Positions 51,893 to 60,158 of a stretch of DNA of 64,000 nucleotides are shown piece by piece. Both the position numbers and the translations under genes were made by a program. Position 1 is the first letter of the stretch. Each line of letters opens with the position of its first letter. The notes below the pieces were generated by a model. The model was not told the DNA's origin and did not search any database. It saw only the letters and a program-made list of their open reading frames with translations. This stretch comes from Sphingobacteriales bacterium (GTDB taxonomy: Bacteria; Bacteroidota; Bacteroidia; Sphingobacteriales; Sphingobacteriaceae). The stretch spans positions 62,001-126,000 of the forward strand of contig JANXOD010000016.1 in NCBI GenBank assembly GCA_025353765.1, given 5' to 3'.

Positions 51893-52645
51893 ATGAAACC
51901 TGTTCGTTTAGTAATCATTTTTCTAACTCTACCATTTATGACAAAAGCTCAAAGCAATGATATTAAAGGAGCAATTTTTGAAAAAGGCACATCACACCGT
52001 GTTTCGCAAGCCAGAATTAGTAATATCAATCATCCGTTTATTTCTCAAAGCGATGGATTAGGATTATTTACTATAAAAGCATCTGTTGGTGATACCTTAA
52101 CAATATCAAAAGAAGGATTTGCTGATCTATCTGTAATTGTTTCTTCTTATAAAGACCTGATTATTCAGTTACCCAAACCTATTCAGCTGGATGAAGTTAA
52201 AGTTGTTGGTCAGTCAAAAAAACAGGAGCTAGACGAGGTTAAAAAAGAATATCGGAATAAAGGCTCCTATTATGAAGGTAAACCACCTTTTCTTACTTTC
52301 CTATTCAAACCTCTAACAGCTTTATATGAAGTATTCGGAAAAACACCGGGTCAGGCAAGACGCTTTAATAAGTACTATTACAGAGAATTACAGCAAACAG
52401 AAATTGACCAGAGATTTAATTCGTACACTGTAAAACCATATACTAAATATGAGGGAAAAGACCTTCAGAATTTCATAGAAACATATCGGCCTACCTACGA
52501 TCAGGTATTAAAATGGGGTGATTATGATTTTATAAATTATATTAGAAAATCAGCACTATCTTTTGAAGCGGCAGGCAGGCCTGCAAATACTTTACCCAAA
52601 CTTCCTAAAGCACCGGATTTAAGCGAGAAACATTTAAAATATTAG
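51893..52645 (+). CDS. Secreted protein with CarboxypepD_reg-like domain
   Basis: A 250-residue exported protein: signal peptide to about residue 19 ('PFMTKAQS'), then a beta-sandwich domain of the carboxypeptidase-regulatory type ('IKGAIFEKGTSHRVSQARIS', 'GDTLTISKEGFADLSVIVSS', 'IQLDEVKVVG'), as at the N-terminus of TonB-dependent receptors. The charged C-terminal half ('GKTPGQARRFNKYYYRELQQ') has no recognised domain. Function unknown; convergent with rnc, with 2 bp between them. Confidence 0.8.
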   Translation: MKPVRLVIIFLTLPFMTKAQSNDIKGAIFEKGTSHRVSQARISNINHPFISQSDGLGLFTIKASVGDTLTISKEGFADLSVIVSSYKDLIIQLPKPIQLDEVKVVGQSKKQELDEVKKEYRNKGSYYEGKPPFLTFLFKPLTALYEVFGKTPGQARRFNKYYYRELQQTEIDQRFNSYTVKPYTKYEGKDLQNFIETYRPTYDQVLKWGDYDFINYIRKSALSFEAAGRPANTLPKLPKAPDLSEKHLKY

Positions 52646-52647
52646 TG

Positions 52648-53376
52648 TTAGATATTCAACACTTCACAGGCTTTTTCAGCTGCTAGTTTTTCGGCATTCT
52701 TTTTATTATAGTCTCTGCCTGTGGCGCAATTTTCACCATCAATGTCTATTTGTATGGTAAATAACTTAGAGTTTTCTCCCTCAGCATTGGCAATAACTTC
52801 AAACGTGATGTCTTTGCCATGATGCTGGCACCATTCAATCAATTTACTTTTAAAATTTGTTTCGGTAAGTTCTAAAGTATGAATATCTACATGAGGTTTC
52901 AGAATCCGTGTAATTATAAAATCTTTGGTAAAATTATAACCTTTATCCATGTAAACGGCGCCAATTAATGCTTCAAAGGCATCTCCAAGCAAAGAGCCAC
53001 TTTTATTAGGATAGTTTACCATGCGATTATCAAACTCAATCAATTCATCTAAACCTAATTTCTTAGCCAACTGATTTAAGTTTACCCGACTTACAATTTT
53101 AGATCTCATTTCGGTTAGAAATCCTTCTTCTTTGTAGGGGTACAATTTAAATAACACTTCTGCTATCACACATCCTAAAACAGCATCGCCTAAAAATTCC
53201 AAACGCTCATTACTGTTTTTAGCCCCATTTTTTAATGGAATAGCTACAGATCGGTGCCTGAAAGCCATGCGATATAAATTGAGATTGCTCGGAATAAAAC
53301 CCAATAAATTTTTTAAAGACTTAACGTACTTACGATGGGGAGAAAAATGAAGTTTATATATTTTAGAAAATGGCAC
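52648..53376 (-). CDS. rnc: Ribonuclease III
   Basis: Double-strand-specific endoribonuclease, 242 residues. The catalytic signature 'NERLEFLGDAVLGCVIAEVL' is near residue 60, the second acidic site in 'GDAFEALIGAVYMDKGY', and a C-terminal dsRBD is present ('KLIEWCQHHGKDITFEVI', 'KNAEKLAAEKACEVL'). It directly abuts the fabF stop, and acpP-fabF-rnc is a conserved bacterial order. Confidence 0.96.
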   Translation of the reverse strand: MPFSKIYKLHFSPHRKYVKSLKNLLGFIPSNLNLYRMAFRHRSVAIPLKNGAKNSNERLEFLGDAVLGCVIAEVLFKLYPYKEEGFLTEMRSKIVSRVNLNQLAKKLGLDELIEFDNRMVNYPNKSGSLLGDAFEALIGAVYMDKGYNFTKDFIITRILKPHVDIHTLELTETNFKSKLIEWCQHHGKDITFEVIANAEGENSKLFTIQIDIDGENCATGRDYNKKNAEKLAAEKACEVLNI

Positions 53377-54630
53377 CTACTCTTCGTATTTTTTGAAGAT
53401 AACGGACGCATTATGTCCGCCAAAGCCAAAAGTATTGCTTTGTGCAACTTTAACAACACGTTTTTGAGCCTTATTATAGGTGAGATTTAATTTTGGATCA
53501 ATAGCCGGATCGTCAGTGAAATGATTAATAGTGGGAGGGATTAGATCATTTTTAACAGCAAGAATAGCTGCAATAGCTTCAATGGCACCAGCTGCACCTA
53601 ACAAATGCCCGGTCATGGATTTGGTTGAGCTGATGTTTAGCTTGTATGCATGTTCTCCAAATAGCTCTACAATTGCTTTAGTTTCACTAATGTCGCCAAG
53701 AGGAGTAGAAGTACCGTGAACATTAATGTAATCAATGTCAGAAGTAGTCATTCCAGCATCTCTAAGTGCATTGGTCATGACCAAACGGGCACCTAAACCT
53801 TCAGGATGTGGTGCAGTTATATGATTTGCATCAGCACTCATACCACCGCCTACTAATTCGGCATATATTTTTGCTCCGCGGGCTTTGGCATGTTCTAATT
53901 CTTCCAGAATAATTGCCCCGGCACCTTCGCCCGCAACAAAACCGTCCCGATCTTTATCAAACGGGCGTGAGGCAGTAGTTGGATCGTCATTACGGGTGGA
54001 AAGTGCATGCATCGCATTAAAACCACCCATACCTGCTTCATTAATAATAGCTTCAGAACCGCCGGATACAATAATATCAGCCATTCCTAAACGAATATAA
54101 TTAAATGAATCAATCAGGGCGTTTGTTGATGAAGCACATGCTGAAACTGTAGAAAAATTTGGCCCTCTCAAACCATACTTAATAGAAATATGACCCGGAG
54201 CAATATCCAATATCATTTTTGGAATAAAGAATGGATTAAATCTTGGAGTACCGTCGCCTTTGGCAAAGTTAACGACTTCATCAAAAAAGGTTTTTAAGCC
54301 GCCAATACCAGATCCCCAGATTACTCCGATACGATTGGTATCAAATTTTTCAAAATCCAAATCTGCATCTTTAACCGCTTCATCTGTTGCGGCAAGTGCA
54401 AATTGAACAAATGGATCTAACTTGCGAGCTTCCTTTTTATCCATGAAATCTTCTGGATTAAAGTTTTTTACTTCGCAAGCGAACTTAGTTTTAAAGTTCG
54501 TAGTGTCATATTTTGTTATGGGAGCAGCGCCGCTTACCCCATTGATAAGATTATCCCAGTATTCGGGGACAGTATTACCAATTGGAGTAAGCGCACCTAA
54601 TCCTGTTACAACGACTCTTTTTAGCTCCAT
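53377..54630 (-). CDS. fabF: 3-oxoacyl-ACP synthase II
   Basis: Condensing enzyme of fatty acid elongation, 417 residues. Catalytic triad: Cys in 'TVSACASSTNALID', His in 'NVHGTSTPLGD' and His in 'STKSMTGHLLGAAGA'. The N-terminal 'RVVVTGLGALTPIGN' is typical. Sits between acpP (21 bp upstream) and rnc. Confidence 0.97.
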   Translation of the reverse strand: MELKRVVVTGLGALTPIGNTVPEYWDNLINGVSGAAPITKYDTTNFKTKFACEVKNFNPEDFMDKKEARKLDPFVQFALAATDEAVKDADLDFEKFDTNRIGVIWGSGIGGLKTFFDEVVNFAKGDGTPRFNPFFIPKMILDIAPGHISIKYGLRGPNFSTVSACASSTNALIDSFNYIRLGMADIIVSGGSEAIINEAGMGGFNAMHALSTRNDDPTTASRPFDKDRDGFVAGEGAGAIILEELEHAKARGAKIYAELVGGGMSADANHITAPHPEGLGARLVMTNALRDAGMTTSDIDYINVHGTSTPLGDISETKAIVELFGEHAYKLNISSTKSMTGHLLGAAGAIEAIAAILAVKNDLIPPTINHFTDDPAIDPKLNLTYNKAQKRVVKVAQSNTFGFGGHNASVIFKKYEE

Positions 54631-54651
54631 TTATATGAGAGGTGGCGTAAA

Positions 54652-54888
54652 TTATTTTACGTTTTTTTCTAAATAAGCGATAGCTTGACCAACAGTACCG
54701 ATAGTTTCTGCCTGGTCATCTGGGATAGCCACATTAAATTCTTTTTCAAATTCCATGATCAATTCCACGGTGTCTAATGAATCAGCACCAAGATCATTAG
54801 TGAAAGATGCTTCGGGTGTAACTTCACTCTCATCAACACCTAATTTTTCAACGATAATTGCTTTAACTCTTGAAGCGATATCAGACAT
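54652..54888 (-). CDS. acpP: Acyl carrier protein
   Basis: Acidic 78-residue acyl carrier with phosphopantetheine Ser37 in '[20 protein letters not shown]'. First gene of the acpP-fabF-rnc operon. No perfect TAnnTTTG element is visible upstream. Length and charge are typical. Confidence 0.98.
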   Translation of the reverse strand: MSDIASRVKAIIVEKLGVDESEVTPEASFTNDLGADSLDTVELIMEFEKEFNVAIPDDQAETIGTVGQAIAYLEKNVK

Positions 54889-55034
54889 GGTTTTATAATT
54901 TTAAATGGTTAAATAATCTGTGCAAAGAAAAATAAATTTCGGTAAATATCAAACCTTTTTATTTTTACTACTATTATAACATACAATTTACAAGCTAAAG
55001 CGTTTTTCTTTTGTATTTTAGCAATCGCAATAAA

Positions 55035-55454
55035 TTGAATAAAACAACTTTAAAATACGAAATTGACCTTGACTTTGTGCTTTTGGCCATTACTGCGCCG
55101 CTCAAAGACTACAGGCTGTGTTATAAAATTAATAAACAGCTTAGTATTGATTTTTGTCGAATTAATGAGTTGGAATTGCTTTTTAATACTGATGAAGAAC
55201 CTTTTTACTTCAGCAGGTATTACTTTAAAGATCCACAATCTGAAACAGATTTTTATCTTCTAGTAAATAAAGGTACGGAAGGTTTTCTGGTGCCCGAAAT
55301 GAAAAAGGTAGATTTCTTTTTATTAATACGTAACTATATTGATGTGGAGGACTTAAAGAAAGTAATTTTAGGGCTTACAAAAATTCCTGAAGTGCTTGTG
55401 GCGGCAGAAATTGATCCAAAAAAATTGAGATCTAAAGAAAATCTAATATTTTAG
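55035..55454 (+). CDS. IPExxxVDY family protein
   Basis: A small protein of about 139 residues defined by the motif seen here as 'LVPEMKKVDFFLLI'. The N-terminus ('NKTTLKYEIDLDFVLLAITA') should be the family start and would use TTG at 55035. The frame is open upstream to another TTG at 55011, and no ATG fits. Cytoplasmic, function unknown. It precedes pyk by 77 bp; this pairing is, as I recall, common in Bacteroidota. Confidence 0.85.
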   Translation: MNKTTLKYEIDLDFVLLAITAPLKDYRLCYKINKQLSIDFCRINELELLFNTDEEPFYFSRYYFKDPQSETDFYLLVNKGTEGFLVPEMKKVDFFLLIRNYIDVEDLKKVILGLTKIPEVLVAAEIDPKKLRSKENLIF

Positions 55455-55464
55455 CTAAATACTT

Positions 55465-55481
55465 GGTGTAATTTATACACC
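55465..55481. promoter_or_regulatory. Short inverted repeat upstream of pyk
   Basis: GGTGTA and TACACC pair perfectly around ATTTA, 51 bp before the pyk start. It is not followed by a T run, so an operator is as likely as a weak terminator. Confidence 0.4.
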
Positions 55482-55531
55482 TTGCAGCCTATTAGTATTA
55501 ATAGTATATTATAACTTAAAAGAAATAACAG

Positions 55532-56962
55532 ATGAAAGCGGTTCATAACAGAACTAAAATTGTAGCCACCTTAGGCCCGGTATCTTCTAAAAAAGAAGTT
55601 TTATTAAGTATGATTAAGGCCGGAGTAGATGTATGCAGATTGAATTTTTCTCATGGCAACCAGGCAGATCACCAAAAAGTGATTGATATTATTAGGGATA
55701 TTAATAAAAAATATAAGACCAACGTAGGTATTTTAGCTGATTTGCAAGGGCCAAAAATTCGTATTGGCTTAGTAAAAGATGGTGGAATTAATTTAGTTCC
55801 GGGGAATAAAATTGAGATCACAACCAAAGAATTAATAGGTGATGATAAGCAAATTTATATCACTTATCAAAGTTTCCCACGCGATGTTCGTGCAGGGGAG
55901 ATCATTTTATTGGATGATGGTAAAATACAAATGCGTGTTTTAGAAACAAACAACAATGATACTGTTACATGCGAAGTAATATATGGGGGTATTTTAACAT
56001 CCCGTAAAGGGGTAAATCTGCCAAATACAAAAGTTTCTATTCCAAGTTTAACGGATGAAGATTTATTTAATCTTGAATTTGCCTTAAAAAATGATGTAGA
56101 GTGGATTGGTTTATCTTTCGTTCGTTCTGTTGATGATATTGTTGAATTGAAGCGTATCATCACCCGGAGTGAAAAAACAGCACGTGTGATTGCTAAAATT
56201 GAGAAACCCGAAGCAATTGATAACATAGATGAGATTATAGCCGCAACAGATGGTGTAATGGTTGCCCGTGGCGATCTGGGAGTTGAAATGCCAATGGAAC
56301 AGGTCCCGATGCTTCAGAAAATGATAGCCAGAAAATGTCGCGATGCCGGGAAACCGGTTATTGTAGCTACACAAATGCTAGAAAGTATGATTACTGCCCC
56401 ACGCCCAACTCGTGCAGAAGTGAATGATGTAGCAAATTCTGTATTAGATGGTGCAGATGCGGTGATGTTAAGTGGTGAAACATCGGTGGGTGAATTTCCT
56501 ATCATTGTGATTGAAACCATGCAAAAGATCGTTCGTAATGTAGAAGAAAATGGTTATCCTTTTAATACTCCTAAAGAATTAAAAGAAAATTCTCCGACAT
56601 ATATAGGCGATGCAGTTTGTGGTTCGGCTGTTTTCTTGGCAGAAAAAACAAATGCTGTCGGAATTATATCCATGACTTCCTCCGGTTATACCGCCTTTGA
56701 AATATCCAGCCATCGGCCTAAGGCTGCCACATTTATTTTTACCAGTAATCGCAAATTATTAAATACCCTAAGTTTACTTTGGGGTGTTAGAGGATTCTTT
56801 TACGATAAATTTGAAAGTACTGATAAAACCATTAGTGAAGTAAACCAAATACTAAAAGCCGAAGGATTGGTTGAACCGGGTAACGTAGTTATAAATACCG
56901 CAGCGATTCCCATAGAGAAAAAGGGTAAAACAAATATGATTAAAGTAACCTTAGTAGAATAA
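55532..56962 (+). CDS. pyk: Pyruvate kinase
   Basis: Final glycolytic kinase, 476 residues. Motifs: 'RTKIVATLGPVSSKKEVLLS' at the N-terminus, 'VCRLNFSHGNQADH', 'ARVIAKIEKPEAIDNIDEII' (active-site Lys/Glu) and 'GVMVARGDLGVEMPMEQVP'. The C-terminal domain is complete. It opposes PEP carboxykinase (17966-19576) in central metabolism. No anomaly. Confidence 0.97.
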   Translation: MKAVHNRTKIVATLGPVSSKKEVLLSMIKAGVDVCRLNFSHGNQADHQKVIDIIRDINKKYKTNVGILADLQGPKIRIGLVKDGGINLVPGNKIEITTKELIGDDKQIYITYQSFPRDVRAGEIILLDDGKIQMRVLETNNNDTVTCEVIYGGILTSRKGVNLPNTKVSIPSLTDEDLFNLEFALKNDVEWIGLSFVRSVDDIVELKRIITRSEKTARVIAKIEKPEAIDNIDEIIAATDGVMVARGDLGVEMPMEQVPMLQKMIARKCRDAGKPVIVATQMLESMITAPRPTRAEVNDVANSVLDGADAVMLSGETSVGEFPIIVIETMQKIVRNVEENGYPFNTPKELKENSPTYIGDAVCGSAVFLAEKTNAVGIISMTSSGYTAFEISSHRPKAATFIFTSNRKLLNTLSLLWGVRGFFYDKFESTDKTISEVNQILKAEGLVEPGNVVINTAAIPIEKKGKTNMIKVTLVE

Positions 56963-57016
56963 TTAGGTTATCGATTAGCATAAGGTAACGTATCTCCACC
57001 AATTTGTAATATTAAA

Positions 57017-58027
57017 TTAATGAGGTAGCATAAAGCCAAATCGGGGCCCGCCTGGGACAAAAAGAGCTCTTGCCCTTAATTTTTGGCCATTAGTAAACAT
57101 AAACTTACATCCATCCCATGTATAATCCATATAATTCATGGTCATTTCAACATTGCCAGTACAAATATTTCTTTTAGGAAAAATAGGACATCCTCCATTA
57201 GGTTTTTCATGCACAGGGGTGTCACTTACGAAATCGTTCCCGCATGGAGCAGTACCCCATATATGTTGTAAGTTTAGCCAATGTCCAATTTCATGAGTGA
57301 CTGTACGGCCTTTATTGTAAGGTTCCTTCACAGTGCCAATGGTACCAAAAAATTGTGGATCTATTACTATTCCGCTAGTTGCCGGATCAACGCCCGGGTA
57401 TTGCGAAAACCCTAAATAGTTACCACCATCAATATTACATATCCATATATTTAAGGTTTTAGAAGGATTAACAGGTGCTACTCCACCTTTACTAGGTGTT
57501 TTACAATCATCCCCCAAGCCCCACAGCCACCTTGAAGTAGTAAATTTCCGATCAAGACTTTTCAAAGTAAAATGCATTTGAAAATTCGAGGCCACATTTT
57601 TGAAAATATCGGGAGTGAAATTAAAATCATCATTGGTTGCACTAAAATCTTTGTTTATTACGATCATTTGTGATTCTATCTGCGCATCAGAAATATTTCC
57701 GGGAAATTGTGGACCAAACGCGATTACATGTACAGCTATCGGAATTTCAATAACACCATTAGTAGCTGAAACTAAACTTTCATTTTTGCTATTCAAAATT
57801 GATTTACTTATAAAGTTATTTGTTTGCATTTCAATAGCATTCATCTTATCAGCCAAGGTGGGGTCTGCCTGCATTTGCCTGGCTAATACCTCCATAGTTG
57901 CACAAGTTGGTTGAATAACTGATGTTTTAGTTTCTTCAACTACAGCCTTATCAACGGGGTTTTTGGTACAGGCTATCATACATAATAGCATAAAACCCCA
58001 AACATAGTTTTTAGTGATTTTTCCCAT
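57017..58027 (-). CDS. M43 (pappalysin-like) zinc metalloprotease lipoprotein, copy A
   Basis: A 336-residue lipoprotein: signal with lipobox in 'GFMLLCMIACTKNP' (Cys20). The zinc motif HExxHxxxxxH is in 'VTHEIGHWLNLQHIWG' near residue 244, and the downstream Met-turn region 'VEMTMNYMDYTWDGCKFMF' is characteristic of M43B peptidases. Conserved cysteines ('APCGNDFVSDTP') suggest disulfides. Likely surface or periplasmic. A close paralogue lies upstream (58593-59705). Confidence 0.9.
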   Translation of the reverse strand: MGKITKNYVWGFMLLCMIACTKNPVDKAVVEETKTSVIQPTCATMEVLARQMQADPTLADKMNAIEMQTNNFISKSILNSKNESLVSATNGVIEIPIAVHVIAFGPQFPGNISDAQIESQMIVINKDFSATNDDFNFTPDIFKNVASNFQMHFTLKSLDRKFTTSRWLWGLGDDCKTPSKGGVAPVNPSKTLNIWICNIDGGNYLGFSQYPGVDPATSGIVIDPQFFGTIGTVKEPYNKGRTVTHEIGHWLNLQHIWGTAPCGNDFVSDTPVHEKPNGGCPIFPKRNICTGNVEMTMNYMDYTWDGCKFMFTNGQKLRARALFVPGGPRFGFMLPH

Positions 58028-58592
58028 TCCGGCAAATCAAATTAATTATAGTACAATATAAGATAGCTTTAAAGAAAACCAGTGTAACAAATAAGATACA
58101 AAAAATGAGAAATTATTGTTTAAAAAAATTAAATAAAGTTATGCCTAATACTAAAGCTATTATCATTATCAAGAGTAATAAATGATAATTATAAACAAGA
58201 CTACCGATAAAGATCGTTGGTAATGTGAAAGAAAAGATTGTGAATTATATGTATGCCCCTATCCAGCTATATGGGCAATGTTAAGTCATAGACTTAAAAG
58301 GCGATATTCATTTTTATATTTTTACAAGCAACGAAAATTATTAAACAGAATGAGTTTATTTTCGGATATTAAAGGATTCTTTAGTATCGGTTTGAGAGTA
58401 CTGGCAACTATTAGTTTGTGTTAAAACAGAGGAACTTAACAACATCATCACTATAACTTACTTTAATAAAAAACCAAGACCTAATGAATCAGGAAATATT
58501 AGTAGGTGAAAGCAGATTGGTTTTATAAAATATATAGCAAGAAGCTAATCCAAATTAAAAAGGCCACCAGAATTTCTGGTAGCCTTTTTAAT
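58028..58592. other. 565-bp gap between the two M43 genes
   Basis: No substantial gene. It holds the terminator of copy B (58557-58589), an AT-rich stretch with a weak TTATCATTAT/ATAAATGATAA inverted repeat (about 58161-58190), and a 24-codon frame (58350-58424, 'MSLFSDIKGFFSIGLRVL...') that may be a gene remnant or chance. Confidence 0.5.
58557..58589 (-). terminator. Terminator of M43 copy B
   Basis: AAAAAGGC and ACCAGAA pair with TTCTGGT and GCCTTTTT, with one C/A mismatch and a one-base loop; T5 on one side and A5 on the other, so it functions on either strand. It begins 4 bp past the stop codon of copy B. Confidence 0.85.
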
Positions 58593-59705
58593 TTAATGAC
58601 CAATATTTATAGGCCCAACTGGAATTTTTGGGAATTGGGGAATCTGAATTGTTGGTAATGCAGGAAGTCTATGTAATGGGATAAATCCGCTTCTGGCTGC
58701 ACCTGTATTAAAAATAGCTCGTGTGCGTACTTTTTGGCCATTGGTAAACATGTACATTACAGCATCATCAACATAATCCATGTAATTCATTGTCATTTCA
58801 GGATTTCCACTACAACTACCTATTGTTGGATAAGGAGGCTTATCATAATTGGCTTTTTCAGCGACTGGAGTATCACTTACAAGATCGTTTCCACATTTCT
58901 TATCACCCCAAATGTGATGTAAGTTCAACCAATGGCCAACTTCATGAGTAGCTGTACGGCCTTTATTATAAGGACTAGGGAATGGCTTACCATTCTTATC
59001 AAGAAGAGGATCATTGACCGTTCCAATAGTACCGAAAAATTCTGGTGATATTACTACACCGTCGGTCGCTGGATCACCTCCGGGAAATTGAGCATAGCCC
59101 AAAAGTCCTCCACCAATCTTACACACCCAAAAATTTAAGTTGTTAAAAGGATAATATGGCGCCACGCCCCCCGCAGCTGGTTTTTTGCAAGAATCATCGT
59201 CACCCCACAATGCATTAGGAGAATACTTACGATCAACTTTGACCAACTTAAAGTGAATCTCAAAATCCGAAATTAAACTTTTGAAAGGTGCAGGAGTAGA
59301 GTTAAGATCAGTATTTGTTGCACTATAATCTATGTTTAGAGCATCAATTTGTGATGCTATTTGTGCATCAGAAATATTTTCCTTATTAAGATGATAAATC
59401 ACATGCACCACTACCGGAATTTCAATAATTCCATCCACTAAAACTGAATTTCCATTCTTGCTATTCAGCATAGTTTTATTTACATAATCTGTAGTTTGGC
59501 GCTCTATGGCATTAATGCGGTCTGCTAAGCCAGGATCTGCCTTCAATTGTGCAGCTAATACCTCCATTGTTCCGCAAGTTCTTTTGATAGTTGTTGTTTC
59601 TATTTTTTCAATTGACTCTTTGTTATCAATTGGCGTTTTAGTACAAGCTATTATAAATAATAACATGGAGGCCCAAGTCAGACCTTTGGTAATTTTTCTA
59701 TTCAT
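58593..59705 (-). CDS. M43 (pappalysin-like) zinc metalloprotease lipoprotein, copy B
   Basis: A 370-residue paralogue of copy A: lipobox in 'SMLLFIIACTKTP', zinc site 'ATHEVGHWLNLHHIWG' near residue 249, Met-turn 'NPEMTMNYMDYVDDAVMYMF'. It differs by an insertion before the zinc site ('LLDKNGKPFPSPYNKGRT') and a Pro-rich C-terminal extension ('RLPALPTIQIPQFPKIPVGP'). The insert could change specificity and the tail could anchor it. Tandem duplication is evident. Confidence 0.9.
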   Translation of the reverse strand: MNRKITKGLTWASMLLFIIACTKTPIDNKESIEKIETTTIKRTCGTMEVLAAQLKADPGLADRINAIERQTTDYVNKTMLNSKNGNSVLVDGIIEIPVVVHVIYHLNKENISDAQIASQIDALNIDYSATNTDLNSTPAPFKSLISDFEIHFKLVKVDRKYSPNALWGDDDSCKKPAAGGVAPYYPFNNLNFWVCKIGGGLLGYAQFPGGDPATDGVVISPEFFGTIGTVNDPLLDKNGKPFPSPYNKGRTATHEVGHWLNLHHIWGDKKCGNDLVSDTPVAEKANYDKPPYPTIGSCSGNPEMTMNYMDYVDDAVMYMFTNGQKVRTRAIFNTGAARSGFIPLHRLPALPTIQIPQFPKIPVGPINIGH

Positions 59706-60158
59706 TTTAATTTAGTTTAAGTTAATTGGGGAACAATATAAGTAACAAAAATGATACTATAACAATTTTAATACAATATTTAAAAAGTTAAAAGAATTCT
59801 TATTAAATAGCGGTTACAATAATTTATATTAAAAAAATAAAAAATCCAAAAGGTACAACGTTATTTATGTTTATGTGTAAGATAAAATTTGATTAAACCT
59901 TCAAAAATCAATTATTTCTCAATCCTTTTTATTGCGTTTTTAATACAACAGAACATCCGTTTTTTAGAGTTTTCCACAGGCTTAAACTTCTATAAAACAG
60001 GATATTGCTATGAACACATTCATCACAGCCTTGTTACATTAACAAAGTGTTGAAAACTCTGATGAGAGAAAAGAAACCTAACTGATAGATTTGGTTAAAA
60101 ACCACCAAACATTTTTACAATAGTTAAAACTCTCTAAACCAAATAAATAAAAATAAAC
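59706..60158. promoter_or_regulatory. Long upstream region of nrdJ
   Basis: 453 bp without a gene between divergent M43 copy B and nrdJ. Contents: AGAGTTTTC (59966-59974) and GAAAACTCT (60052-60060), a 9-bp inverted repeat about 77 bp apart; TTTTCCACA (59970-59978), one mismatch from the DnaA box TTATCCACA; TTGTTAcatTAACAA (60031-60045), a perfect palindrome; and TAGATTTG (60086-60093), a -7-like element 66 bp before nrdJ without a good -33. No cobalamin riboswitch box was found. Confidence 0.45.

Noticed and set aside
58350-58424. 24-codon frame between the M43 genes as a real peptide gene
   Set aside because: Too short, no family and no regulatory signals; kept only as a remark on the intergenic region.
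59706-60158. Cobalamin riboswitch before nrdJ
   Set aside because: No B12-box-like GCCACTG or other core elements were found despite the B12-dependent enzyme.
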